DNA of 64,000 nucleotides from RGEC01 sp964475595 (GTDB taxonomy: Bacteria > Bacteroidota > Bacteroidia > NS11-12g > UBA955). The stretch covers positions 8,852 to 72,851 of the forward strand of contig CAYYXG010000014.1 of the NCBI GenBank assembly GCA_964475595.1, in the 5' to 3' direction. The position numbers were made by a program, and so were the translations under genes. How positions within the stretch are numbered: position 1 is the first letter of the stretch; each line of letters begins with the position of its first letter. Shown piece after piece: positions 25,636-33,732 of this stretch. The notes below the pieces were generated by a model that was not told the origin of the DNA, did not search any database, and saw nothing but the letters and a program-made list of their open reading frames with translations.

Positions 25636-26873
25636 GCGCTTAGTATTAGGGATTCTACTTCACGTAGCTTTTTCAGCATCGTCATATTTGAAATATTGCG
25701 AGAGTATCGCGCAGACATAGAGTTGTTGGCATGCCCCATTATTTTATCTTTGATAATATCAGAGCCGTCGGTGCCCGCATTGCTTATAGAACTGCTAAGG
25801 GTATGACGTGATAGGTGAAAGGTCAAAGGCTCCTCATGCCAGTTTATCATCTCCTGCAGCTCCTTCAGCTTTTTATTGGTTTTTTGGTTGGAAACCGTCG
25901 GCAGCAGCCGGTCAAGCCCAGCCGTCAATGGATGGTCTTTGTATTTATTGATAATATCCAATGCACTGCCAACCAATGGGATTCTGTTAGCGACTTTCTT
26001 ATTGGAAGCCATGGTTATTTCTTCACTGCGTAAAAGCACGTAAGCATCAATTTGTTCATCAAAGTACATGTTTTTCGGGGATATTTTCCTGCTGTAGCTA
26101 AATCTTAATCCCGTAAAACAGCAAAACAAAAAACAATCCCGGGTTATCTCAAGTTCGGGCCGGTTTGAGAGGTCTAATTGCATGAGCTTTTTGACATAGT
26201 AATAGTCTAAACCCGACCGTTCGCTTACCTCTTTCTTTATACGATGCCCCATAAACGGATTCCTGTTTATCACCTCTTGCTGATAGGCATATATAAAAAT
26301 CGCTTTTATCTTGGTGAGGTATTTATGGATGGTATTTGTCTTAAACGGCTTGCTGTGCACACCATATTTCTTGTTTTGCAGAAATACCTCAAAGTCCCGC
26401 AGGTTAGCCTGTTTGAAGTCTGCCAATAGCATGTCAGGGCATTTGTTTTTAATCAGAAACTCTTCCAGATAACCTACGGCCACTTCAGCTTGCCTTATGA
26501 TCACTTTTTCTCCCTCTTCGCCCTTCCTTTTGTTGATGTAATAGCGGGCATATTCCAATATGGTGTATTCGGTTTTGTGATTATTCAGCAGTATTTGTTT
26601 CAGTGTAGCTGCTGTAAGCGTTTTATTGCTATTTTGGTAGTTTAGCCTAATGTTCAGGATACTATTCTCAATCTGGATCAGGCCATCATTCACCTGGCTG
26701 TGTTTTGTACGGCAGCGTTGCAACGCTTCATCCCAATCCTCGGGAGCACATTTAAACCCCGTGGCAAATTCGCTTTTTTTGCGGTTGATGATGACCCTGC
26801 CGTAAATGGCATGTTGCTTGGTTGACTGGAGTTCTCTCAAGTAGAATTTTGTAATAATTTTGATTTGTTTCAT
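25632..26873 (-). CDS. Tyrosine recombinase / phage-type integrase
   Basis: This 413-residue integrase has an N-terminal arm-binding domain (KIITKFYLRELQSTKQHAIY) and a SAM-like core-binding domain near 100-210. The catalytic domain has Arg in FTGLRFSYSRKI, the His-x-x-Arg box in HLSRHTLSSS, His in MGHANNS and the nucleophile Tyr in ARYSRN near the C-terminus. All catalytic residues are present. It belongs to the family that moves Bacteroidota genomic islands and conjugative elements. Its start lies about 320 bases from the 3' end of the tmRNA gene, the probable attachment site, and it leads the operon with the unknown gene and the excisionase. Confidence 0.95.
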   Translation of the reverse strand: MKQIKIITKFYLRELQSTKQHAIYGRVIINRKKSEFATGFKCAPEDWDEALQRCRTKHSQVNDGLIQIENSILNIRLNYQNSNKTLTAATLKQILLNNHKTEYTILEYARYYINKRKGEEGEKVIIRQAEVAVGYLEEFLIKNKCPDMLLADFKQANLRDFEVFLQNKKYGVHSKPFKTNTIHKYLTKIKAIFIYAYQQEVINRNPFMGHRIKKEVSERSGLDYYYVKKLMQLDLSNRPELEITRDCFLFCCFTGLRFSYSRKISPKNMYFDEQIDAYVLLRSEEITMASNKKVANRIPLVGSALDIINKYKDHPLTAGLDRLLPTVSNQKTNKKLKELQEMINWHEEPLTFHLSRHTLSSSISNAGTDGSDIIKDKIMGHANNSMSARYSRNISNMTMLKKLREVESLILSA

Positions 26874-27126
26874 ATTTTTTTACGTGGGTTTAAATGCTTT
26901 CGGCAAAGGTTGGATCAGAAAGTTCCCGAAATTTTTAAAAGTGGGAGGGTGGGGATGAATCCTGAATATTATTGGGGTCTTTGGTTGTCTTGGCAACAGG
27001 GGTTGGCTTTGGCGTTGCATTGCAGCCAAAAGTGAAGCATTTTGGGGCTCAGGTGAAACACTCAGGGGCCCAGGTGAAACAGAAGTGAAACAAAATGCGG
27101 TTTGAAACGAAAAGTTCCGAGCAGCT
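26874..27126. other. Non-coding stretch upstream of the integrase with short tandem words
   Basis: No gene is supported. The words caggtgaaac and agtgaaac recur three times between about 27050 and 27092, surrounded by G-rich CAGGGG sequence. These may be integrase or excisionase arm-type binding sites next to the tmRNA end, or a promoter region. I see no clear -7 box for the integrase. Confidence 0.4.
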
Positions 27127-27127
27127 A

Positions 27128-27159
27128 AAAAAAAGAAAACCCTTGCCATGACAAGGGTT
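27128..27159 (-). terminator. Rho-independent terminator of the tmRNA gene
   Basis: Read leftward, the stem AACCCTTG/CAAGGGTT (27152-27159 pairing with 27138-27145) encloses a six-base loop and is followed by TTCTTTTTTTT. It lies 35 bases beyond the tmRNA 3' end, as expected for ssrA. Confidence 0.85.
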
Positions 27160-27193
27160 CAAAGGAATACGAAAAATTCCGAAAACTAATCAG

Positions 27194-27560
27194 TGGAGCT
27201 GGAGGGAATCGAACCCTCGTCCAGAGATGCGACTACTGGCGCTTTCTACATGTTTATTTCTGTTTGTTGTCGGGATGGGGCGGGTACAGAAATAACCTTA
27301 CTCCATCCTTATCCGGCGTGTTAATGGCTCACCTGGCCGGTGTGAGTGACCATACCTGTGTTCGTCGATTGCTCCGTTTCGTCAGTTACACAGACAAAAG
27401 CGACGGGAGCAACACGCAATGCTAATTACTCCGAATTAGGCAGCGAGGGCGTAGTTATTTTCGCCTCTTATGGTTTTGAACATTGAGATTTAAGTGCCTA
27501 CATCCAAAGCACTACATGCTTACACCGCAACCAATCATCCTGTCAAGTCCGGTCAGCCCC
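27194..27560 (-). ncRNA. ssrA: Transfer-messenger RNA (tmRNA)
   Basis: The 5' GGGGCTGACCGG and the 3' GGTTCGATTCCCTCCAGCTC with discriminator A form the tRNA-like half. The acceptor stem pairs GGGGCTG with CAGCTCC. The CCA end is not encoded, since CTG follows. The tag frame is at 27436-27465 and reads GENNYALAA then TAA, with the alanine supplied by the charged tmRNA. This tag is typical of Bacteroidota. tmRNA rescues stalled ribosomes and marks the truncated product for proteolysis. The T-arm/3' end is a frequent integration target, and the integrase gene lies just beyond it. Confidence 0.97.
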
Positions 27561-27574
27561 AAAGAACGTAACCC

Positions 27575-27605
27575 CAAATTTACAATAATTTTTGAGAAAA
27601 GTCAA
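27575..27605 (-). promoter_or_regulatory. ssrA promoter (Bacteroidota type)
   Basis: On the minus strand TAAATTTG (27575-27582) matches the TAnnTTTG -7 box, and a TTG at 27603-27605 lies exactly 20 bases upstream as the -33 element. The tmRNA 5' end is 15 bases downstream of the box. Confidence 0.8.
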
Positions 27606-27694
27606 GGGGTTTGGGAGGTTTTAGTGTCTTTTTTTATTTAGACTAAGGCCAATTTCCGTTTGCAAGCCCACCCAATACACCACATCTTTGCAGT

Positions 27695-28717
27695 ATGCCA
27701 TCCGTTGTAAAAGCCGCACAATATCCATGGGATGGCAAAACCCTCATTGATGTGCGCAGTGAGGGTGAATTTGAGCGTGGGCATATTCCCGGTGCCATTA
27801 ACATTCCGCTATTGCGCAATGATGAACGGGTGCTCGTAGGAACCACATACAAACAACAGGGCAGAGATGCTGCAGTGGCACTGGGTTTTAAGCTGATTGG
27901 GCCGCGATTTCATGAACTCTATGAGGCGTTCAAGACAGTAGGTCCGGAACCCGTTTTTTACTGCTGGCGCGGTGGGCTCAGAAGTCACATTTCCGCTACC
28001 CTGCTGGAATGGGGCGGACAGCCCGTGGGCTTGATTTCGGGAGGGTACAAGGCCTATCGCCATTTTGTGCAGAGAGCGCTGGCTGAGCCCCGAAAGTTTT
28101 TTCTACTGGGCGGCATGACCGGTGTGGGGAAAACCGAAATTTTGCAGTTGCTGGTCCAAAAAGGATTTGCTGTGGTAGATCTGGAAGCCCTGGCATCGCA
28201 CCGGGGCAGCGTTTTGGGGAGTCTGGGCATGCCGGCGCAGCCAACGGTGGAAATGTTTGAAAATCTTTTGCATCAGGCCGTGACTTCATTCCCCGATGGC
28301 AGCACCATCCTCATGGAAAGCGAAAGCCGTAAAATAGGCGCCTGTGTGATGCCGGATGAATTCTGGAAGAGCATGTTGCAAAGCCCAGTGCTCGATATTG
28401 TGGTGCCGCAAGCCCAGCGCCTGGATCGACTGGTAAAGGAATACGCAAATTTTGATGCACAGATTCTTGCAGATAAAACCGAAAAACTGAGTAAACGGCT
28501 GGGGGGCTTGCTCTGCAAGCAGGCCAAAGAGGCCATTCTGGAAGGCAGAAAATCGGATTGGGTGCAGATTTTGATGGGGTATTACGACAAATCGTATCGT
28601 TATTTTGTGGAGGAAAATGGTTACAGGCCCGAACCCATGGAGTGGGAATGGAATCAAACCGAAAAAAGTGTTGGATTGTTAATAGATAAATTAAAAGAAT
28701 ATGGAATTGAAAAATAA
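27695..28717 (+). CDS. mnmH: tRNA 2-selenouridine synthase (rhodanese + P-loop)
   Basis: This 340-residue protein replaces sulfur by selenium at the wobble 2-thiouridine of certain tRNAs, via a geranylated intermediate. The N-terminal rhodanese domain opens with TLIDVRSEGEFERGHIPGA and has the catalytic Cys90 in YCWRGG. The C-terminal domain has Walker A GGMTGVGKTE at 139-148. Length and order match MnmH/SelU (YbbB). A CATCTTTG box about 10 bases upstream of the ATG, with TTTG 20 bases before it, is a plausible promoter. The next gene overlaps its 3' end by 17 bases. Selenophosphate synthase is not in this window. Confidence 0.95.
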   Translation: MPSVVKAAQYPWDGKTLIDVRSEGEFERGHIPGAINIPLLRNDERVLVGTTYKQQGRDAAVALGFKLIGPRFHELYEAFKTVGPEPVFYCWRGGLRSHISATLLEWGGQPVGLISGGYKAYRHFVQRALAEPRKFFLLGGMTGVGKTEILQLLVQKGFAVVDLEALASHRGSVLGSLGMPAQPTVEMFENLLHQAVTSFPDGSTILMESESRKIGACVMPDEFWKSMLQSPVLDIVVPQAQRLDRLVKEYANFDAQILADKTEKLSKRLGGLLCKQAKEAILEGRKSDWVQILMGYYDKSYRYFVEENGYRPEPMEWEWNQTEKSVGLLIDKLKEYGIEK

Positions 28718-29390
28718 AATAGCGGTGATTACCGGGGCCAATAAGGGCATTGGGCTGGAGTGTGTGAAAATGTTGCTGGAAAAAGGCGCCATCGTATATG
28801 GAATATGCCGAAGCGGCTGCAGTCTTCAGCATGAAAATTACCATTGTCTGCACGCGGATGTAGGAAATCAACAGCAGGTAGATGCGGTGATGGATGGCAT
28901 ACTGCAACAGCACAATGCGGTGGATATTTTAATTAACAATGCAGGGCTGGGGTATTTTGGGCTTTGTGAGGAGTTGAGCACAGCCCAATGGCAGGAAATG
29001 TTCAATACCAACGTGAGCGGTATCTTTTATTTCACCCGCAGAGTACTGCCGGGCATGAAAAAGCAAGATTCGGGGCATATTGTGAACATCGCGAGCATTG
29101 CCGGACTGGAGGGTTATCAGCAGGTATCGGGGTATTGCGCCACCAAGTTTGCAGTGCGTGGTTTCAGCGATGCGCTGTATAAAGAGGTTCGCGATTTTGG
29201 CGTGAAAGTAACCTGTGTGTACCCGGGCAGTGTAAAAACCGACTTTTTCAGGCACAGTGAAAACATCAAGCCCCACGACAATATGCTGATGCCTGAGGAT
29301 GTGGCCTCACAGATTGTGTTTGCACTGGAAAGCCCGGCCAATTATCATCCGGTGAACCTGGAGATCAGACCGCTGAAACCCAGGGGTTGA
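28701..29390 (+). CDS. Short-chain dehydrogenase/reductase
   Basis: This 229-residue classical SDR has the nucleotide-binding GANKGIGLE at 12-20, NNAG at 79-82 and catalytic Ser132, Tyr145 and Lys149 (GYCATKF). NADP(H) or NAD(H)-dependent oxidoreduction of a carbonyl or alcohol is expected. It resembles 3-ketoacyl-ACP reductase-type enzymes, but the substrate cannot be told. The start lies inside mnmH in another frame (17-base overlap), so both are likely co-transcribed. Confidence 0.93.
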   Translation: MELKNKIAVITGANKGIGLECVKMLLEKGAIVYGICRSGCSLQHENYHCLHADVGNQQQVDAVMDGILQQHNAVDILINNAGLGYFGLCEELSTAQWQEMFNTNVSGIFYFTRRVLPGMKKQDSGHIVNIASIAGLEGYQQVSGYCATKFAVRGFSDALYKEVRDFGVKVTCVYPGSVKTDFFRHSENIKPHDNMLMPEDVASQIVFALESPANYHPVNLEIRPLKPRG

Positions 29391-29479
29391 GGTTCCGGAA
29401 ATATGGTGTGGCATAGCTCGGCGAGGTTGGCCCCGTAGGCTTAATACCAACTGAATTCAATACACAACATTTTAATAAC

Positions 29480-29508
29480 TTGTTTTTTTAACCCGTTGTA
29501 TATATTTG
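29480..29508 (+). promoter_or_regulatory. Promoter upstream of the lipocalin-like lipoprotein gene
   Basis: TATATTTG (29501-29508) matches the TAnnTTTG -7 box, with TTG at 29480-29482 18 bases upstream. The ATG at 29522 follows 13 bases after the box. Confidence 0.7.
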
Positions 29509-29521
29509 TGGTTTATTCACC

Positions 29522-29938
29522 ATGAAATACAGCTACTTACTGCTTATTTGTCTGCTTGGTTCCGGCGTTTTTGCCGCTTGTAACAAGGACGGTAAATCCA
29601 CTGACTTAACGAGGGCCGAAATGCTCAGGTCAGATGGTTCCAAGACATGGCAACTGGAAAAAATGTATGTCAGCGATACCCTGTATATCTTATCTGAAGA
29701 GGAGCTTGCTTATAACATAACGTACAAATCCGACAATACTTTTGTGGATTCTGATGGCATGGGGGGTACGTATCAGTTCGATGAAGGAGCCAACAAAATC
29801 ACTGAAACCATCACTACCGGCGGAACCGGAAAACTTGTTTACAACGTAGAAGCATTATCTGCGGGCAATTTGGTATTGCGTCTGATTGACGATGGATCCG
29901 GAAATCCAAACGTACAAATTCATTATCGTGCGAAATAA
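29522..29938 (+). CDS. Small lipoprotein, lipocalin-like
   Basis: This 138-residue protein has a signal peptide ending in a lipobox (GVFAAC, Cys20), then TWQLEKMYVSDTLYILSEEE and beta-rich segments (YKSDNTFVDSDGMGGTYQFD). This pattern resembles the small lipocalin-like domain lipoproteins common in Bacteroidota. It should be anchored in the outer membrane or periplasmic leaflet. Its ligand is unknown. The next gene overlaps its last codons if the GTG start is right. Confidence 0.85.
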   Translation: MKYSYLLLICLLGSGVFAACNKDGKSTDLTRAEMLRSDGSKTWQLEKMYVSDTLYILSEEELAYNITYKSDNTFVDSDGMGGTYQFDEGANKITETITTGGTGKLVYNVEALSAGNLVLRLIDDGSGNPNVQIHYRAK

Positions 29939-30425
29939 TATCATACTTATCGGGCTGCTGCTTTCAACCTTCACGGCTGTTAAAGCCCAGACACTGGTGT
30001 TTGGCGGGTTTGCTTCATTTGCCATATCAGACAGCGCGAGTGCCAACTCGGGTGGCGCCATTGTGTGGCAAGACAGCCGAACACGATGCATCATGGTTCA
30101 GGGTGGCCACATATACGGGCAATCAGAACTGTATAATGCTGCCGGCAATTTCAGGGAAAACTGCATAGAAACGCCTGAGGTATCGGATTTGCGCCTGTAT
30201 CCCAACCCGGGTTTTGGTCAATACTGGCTGGAAGGTTCCGGAATCAGCGGGTTAGAAATTTACGACAATACCGGTCGCTTTATCAGCAGTCAGCATGTGG
30301 TGTTGTCAGAAAATCAGCGCATAAACATTTCTCTTGCGGGCCAATCTGAAGGTAATTATTTTGTAAAGGTTACCGGAGCAGAGGGTTTGAACCGTGTTTT
30401 TTCTATCATTAAACTGAAATCATAA
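29928..30425 (+). CDS. Secreted protein with T9SS type A C-terminal sorting domain
   Basis: I place the start at a GTG at 29928, giving about 165 residues: the signal peptide from there (RNNIILIGLLLSTFTAVKAQ) is ideal, whereas the upstream ATG adds a charged tail. The middle section has no known domain. The last 75 residues are a typical T9SS sorting domain: LRLYPNPGFGQYWLEGSG, LEIYDNTGRFI, SEGNYFVKV. The protein is thus exported by Sec and then through the type IX system to the surface. The gene overlaps the previous one by 11 bases. Confidence 0.85.
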   Translation: MRNNIILIGLLLSTFTAVKAQTLVFGGFASFAISDSASANSGGAIVWQDSRTRCIMVQGGHIYGQSELYNAAGNFRENCIETPEVSDLRLYPNPGFGQYWLEGSGISGLEIYDNTGRFISSQHVVLSENQRINISLAGQSEGNYFVKVTGAEGLNRVFSIIKLKS

Positions 30426-30461
30426 GTCCGATAGTTAGCTACAAAATAAAAAGACATACAT

Positions 30462-31496
30462 ATGATAAAAATTGCCTTAAATCTTTACAATTTTTTAAAT
30501 GTTAATGTAGTATTACATACCCCTGCATTGAATGTTAATGCAATTAGACTATGGGGGGCAAATTGGCAGAATGTTTATAATCATTATAGTTCTTACTTAT
30601 TAAATATTCAAGCACCTAATTCAGCAGGGCCAATTGAAAAGCATCCATATATTGATCTTTATTCGGCTGATTGTAACTTTCAGAGGGAAACATTATTATT
30701 GGGAACTTTTCCGCCATCATCTTATATTAACAATTTGCCAGTACAAAACTTACCGAATCCTAATGTTCAAAATAATAATCCAACTCATTATTTTTATGGT
30801 AATATGAATGATTTGTGGTTTTACTTATTTGGACTTAATGGTAGGGCATTAACAATCCAAACTATTCAAGAAGCATTAATTGCGAATGATATATCTATTT
30901 CTGACGTTTTTGCTTATGTGCAAAGAAAAACAATGATTAGTGCTTTTGATAGCGAATATAAAAACATTGTTTTAAATTGTAATTTAAGAGAAATTTTCAA
31001 CCTAGAATCGAAGATTAATACAATTCTTTTTACAAGTGGCAGTTTAAGCTCATTTTTAACCAATACAACATCTGCCTTAACAGGATTTCGGTGGATATTA
31101 GAAGATTGTTGTAACGGACTAAATAATTTCACGATTAGTGGAGATGTTAATGGGAATGGTCCATATTATCCAATTAATATGAATGGAGTTCGAAATGCAG
31201 TAAATCAGCAAAAAGATGGAATAGTTTGGTGGTTAAAATGTGGAGCAAAAAAAATCAGAATTATAAACTTGCCGAGTCCTGCACCAATGGCAGCGCAAAG
31301 AATGATTAATAGTCCTTTCTTCAAAAAATGGATTAATTACAAGGCAAAGGAAAATGGAATTCCACCACTAGTTTTTGGAGCAAATTTAAAGCAACATTTA
31401 AATTTATATCCTAGAATATTTAATGAGCCATTCACAAAGCAATATAGAAGAGAGACATATCAAATGGTTTTAAATAATACAATTCATCTTGTTTAA
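30462..31496 (+). CDS. Uracil-DNA-glycosylase-like fold protein, probably horizontally acquired
   Basis: This 344-residue protein has no signal peptide. Segments LLLGTFPPSSYI, HYFYGNMNDLWFYLFGL, ISDVFAYVQRK and INTILFTSGSLSSFL follow the order of motifs in the uracil-DNA-glycosylase superfamily: a TFPP loop, a Phe/Tyr-rich substrate loop and strand-end motifs. It is visibly more AT-rich than the genes on both sides, suggesting transfer. Chromosomal T9SS genes precede it and a large hairpin follows. The substrate is unknown. Many such proteins of this size are uncharacterised and some lie in defence islands. Confidence 0.65.
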   Translation: MIKIALNLYNFLNVNVVLHTPALNVNAIRLWGANWQNVYNHYSSYLLNIQAPNSAGPIEKHPYIDLYSADCNFQRETLLLGTFPPSSYINNLPVQNLPNPNVQNNNPTHYFYGNMNDLWFYLFGLNGRALTIQTIQEALIANDISISDVFAYVQRKTMISAFDSEYKNIVLNCNLREIFNLESKINTILFTSGSLSSFLTNTTSALTGFRWILEDCCNGLNNFTISGDVNGNGPYYPINMNGVRNAVNQQKDGIVWWLKCGAKKIRIINLPSPAPMAAQRMINSPFFKKWINYKAKENGIPPLVFGANLKQHLNLYPRIFNEPFTKQYRRETYQMVLNNTIHLV

Positions 31497-31526
31497 TATA
31501 CAGCAGCTAACAGCGTGTAAGCAACA

Positions 31527-31568
31527 TTGCCTTGCCGCCCCGAAAGTTTTCGGGGCAACACAAGGCAA
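31527..31568. repeat. Long inverted repeat / hairpin before the secreted-protein array
   Basis: Stem GCCCCGAAA/TTTCGGGGC (31537-31545 with 31548-31556) is nested in an outer stem TTGCCTTG/CAAGGCAA (31527-31534 with 31561-31568). There is no T-tract after it on the plus strand, so it is a poor classical terminator. It may be a mobile-repeat remnant or a transcript stabiliser between the AT-rich gene and the array. Confidence 0.8.
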
Positions 31569-31590
31569 CATCGCCTCGACGCAAAACGAT

Positions 31591-31974
31591 ATGAGAAATG
31601 TGCTAATAATTCCCCTCTTTTTGATGTTTGGGTGCATGGTCTCCGAATCCAATGCGCAAAATCTTCAATTTAGCAAGGCCAAGCTGGTTTCTTCTACTGC
31701 CGATACAGTTCCTACGGGCCGGGTATGGAAAATAGAGAGTTTTCTGTTTAGCCGCAATCTTTCTACCTATCCCAATTTGGCCTGGGGGGAAGACGATAAA
31801 ATTGAGGTAAATGGCGATGTGTTTGTAGTTCGCGCATACCGAACGGATGCCGGCAACAGGCGCTATTTTGTTTGGAAACAGGATTTACCCATCTGGCTAC
31901 CTGCCGGCTCTGTGGTGAAAGCGGATGTAGGGGTAAAACACATCAGTATTATCGAATTTAAAGAGGTACCGTAA
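31591..31974 (+). CDS. Array protein 1: small secreted protein, divergent member
   Basis: I use the ATG at 31591 because it begins a clean signal peptide (RNVLIIPLFLMFGCMVSESNAQ). The longer frame runs through the upstream hairpin. The mature protein of about 104 residues starts QNLQFSKAKL and ends ISIIEFKEVP like the rest of the array, but it lacks the conserved ADCP/ANCP Cys and the RAQRF motif (RAYRTD instead). It is the most divergent copy. The first large repeat protein follows after 28 bases. Confidence 0.85.
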   Translation: MRNVLIIPLFLMFGCMVSESNAQNLQFSKAKLVSSTADTVPTGRVWKIESFLFSRNLSTYPNLAWGEDDKIEVNGDVFVVRAYRTDAGNRRYFVWKQDLPIWLPAGSVVKADVGVKHISIIEFKEVP

Positions 31975-32002
31975 TTAAAAACACCAATAAAACACCAATA
32001 AA

Positions 32003-33301
32003 ATGAAAAGAATAATACCATTTTTTGTGCTCTTTTGGCTTGTGGGAGCCCAAAATGTAAAGGCACAGACAACATCGCCTAACGGAATGATTTACCAGGC
32101 GGTAGCCAGGGATGGAAGTGGCAATCTGGCTGCCAAACGCAGCATCTTGGTGCAAACCACCATTCACAAGGGCAGTGCCACCGGAACCGTCATGTACCGC
32201 GATGAACACAAGGTGAACAGCAATGCCGACGCCATGTTTACGGTTATTGTGGGTCAGGGCACATTTTTGTCCGGACTGCATAAAAAGATTGTGGACATTC
32301 CGTGGGGCAGCGACAAATACTTCTTCAACCTGAAAATATGCGTTACCCCTTCCATTCCTCGTTGGGGCTGGAAACCTGTTTACACAGACATGGGTACCAC
32401 ACAATTTTGGAGCGTTCCTTATGCCCTGTCTTCAGGCAGCAGCGCAGATTCGCTTCAACTGACGGTGGTTGGAAATAACAGGATGCTGAAGCTGGGCGGT
32501 TATCAGCCCATTTTATTCTCTGTTTCGGATGGTGACAGTGTTGCAACCAATGAAATTCAAAAGCTGACCCGCACCGGCGGTCGCTTGCTGCTGAGTTTGA
32601 ATGGCGGTATGGTAAGTCTTCCCGATTCCAGTGCGGTAAATGAATTGCAGAGCATCATCAGAACCGGTGGCAGAATATCTTTGAGCATGGGAGGAGGGGT
32701 AATCACCCTTCCGGATAGCAGCTCTACCAATGAATTGCAAACACTTTCACGCATTGGAGGGAGAGTTATCCTCAACCAGGGAGGAGGCGTAATCAACTTA
32801 CCCGATAGCAGTGCTACAAATGAGCTGCAGGTGTTGACCAAAAAAGACGATCAGATAACCTTGAGCAATGGCGGTGGAACCGTCACCGATGCGGATTCAC
32901 AGACCCTGGCCATCGATACCAATAAACTGGAGCGCACCATACGCATCAGCAAGGGCAATAAGGTGAGTTTTGATGTGGCAGATGGCGATACAACGCACTG
33001 GAAGCAGGCCAAAACCACTACTTATTACAACAAAGGCAGCGTTGGGATTGGAACTTCAGCCGTAGATTCAACCGCAGCGTTTCAGGTGAACTCTACTACC
33101 CAAGGCGTGCTGTTTCCCCGAATGACGGAGGCACAGCGTTTGTTGATTAGCAAACCGGCTACGGGCTTGCTGGTTTTCCAAACGGATAAAACCGGCGGTT
33201 TCTACTATTATGAAGGTACGGCCTGGATACGCCTCAGTTCGGGAAGTGGCAGTGGCGGGGGCAGCAGCAACACCCTCATTTACACTACCCAAGGATTTTA
33301 A
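32003..33301 (+). CDS. Large secreted repeat protein A, within the array
   Basis: This 432-residue protein has a signal peptide (cleavage after NVKAQ), then an N-terminal domain of the common Bacteroidota type with YQAVARDGSGNLA and TVIVGQG, and a WGWKPVYTDMGTTQFWSVPY core. Four tandem units of about 30 residues follow, of the pattern NELQ-x-x-GGR-x-x-LS-x-GGG-x-x-x-LPDSS, then a tail with FQVNSTTQGVLFPRM and a Ser/Gly-rich end. The repeats suggest an extended beta-structured fibre, as in tail-fibre-like proteins. It is a close paralogue of the gene at 38155, but lacks that gene's C-terminal domain. A doubled aacaccaataaa precedes its ATG. Confidence 0.88.
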   Translation: MKRIIPFFVLFWLVGAQNVKAQTTSPNGMIYQAVARDGSGNLAAKRSILVQTTIHKGSATGTVMYRDEHKVNSNADAMFTVIVGQGTFLSGLHKKIVDIPWGSDKYFFNLKICVTPSIPRWGWKPVYTDMGTTQFWSVPYALSSGSSADSLQLTVVGNNRMLKLGGYQPILFSVSDGDSVATNEIQKLTRTGGRLLLSLNGGMVSLPDSSAVNELQSIIRTGGRISLSMGGGVITLPDSSSTNELQTLSRIGGRVILNQGGGVINLPDSSATNELQVLTKKDDQITLSNGGGTVTDADSQTLAIDTNKLERTIRISKGNKVSFDVADGDTTHWKQAKTTTYYNKGSVGIGTSAVDSTAAFQVNSTTQGVLFPRMTEAQRLLISKPATGLLVFQTDKTGGFYYYEGTAWIRLSSGSGSGGGSSNTLIYTTQGF

Positions 33302-33315
33302 AGCGATCGTATAGC

Positions 33316-33732
33316 ATGATGGCTAAGCTTTATATCTTTGGGTTGCTTTTCTTTTCTTTTAACGGACTGTCAGCCCAGAATTTACAATTTGGAACCACCA
33401 AGCTGATAGATAGCAAATCCGATACTGTACCTGCAGGAAAGATATGGAAGATAGAATGCTTTGTATATTCACAGCCCATAGCACAATGCCCAAACAGCGG
33501 TGCTCCCAAAGTAAATATTTCTGATTCTATTATCTTGAATGGGAAACCCATGATGGTGAGAGCCCAGCGTTTCTCAGCGATGTATGAGAATACCTGGGAT
33601 GATTATGGCTGGAATACTGAATTTTTTCTGTGGGAACAAAAAACCCCGATGTGGCTACCTGCAGGTAGCACCCTGTCAGTTGGAAGTGGTGTACGATACA
33701 TCAGTGTGTTAGAGTTTAAGGAATCGCCCTAA
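33316..33732 (+). CDS. Array protein 2: small secreted protein
   Basis: A signal peptide ending GLSAQ is followed by about 117 mature residues. Framework segments are LQFGTTKLIDSKSDTVPAGK, the Cys of AQCP, RAQRFS and WEQKTPMWLPAG. The variable loop between RAQRF and the Trp-Glu-Gln strand is AMYENTWDDYGWNTE, rich in aromatic, Asn and Asp residues. The start is M1 or M2. The stop overlaps the next ATG (TAATG). I know of no named family for this fold. Confidence 0.88.
   Translation: MMAKLYIFGLLFFSFNGLSAQNLQFGTTKLIDSKSDTVPAGKIWKIECFVYSQPIAQCPNSGAPKVNISDSIILNGKPMMVRAQRFSAMYENTWDDYGWNTEFFLWEQKTPMWLPAGSTLSVGSGVRYISVLEFKESP

Noticed and set aside
26880..27149. 89-codon minus ORF between integrase and tmRNA
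   Set aside because: It is Pro-rich nonsense read through the repeated gtgaaac words and the tmRNA terminator.
31489..31590. Longer N-terminus for array protein 1
   Set aside because: It runs through the nested hairpin and lacks signal-peptide character. The ATG at 31591 gives a clean export signal.
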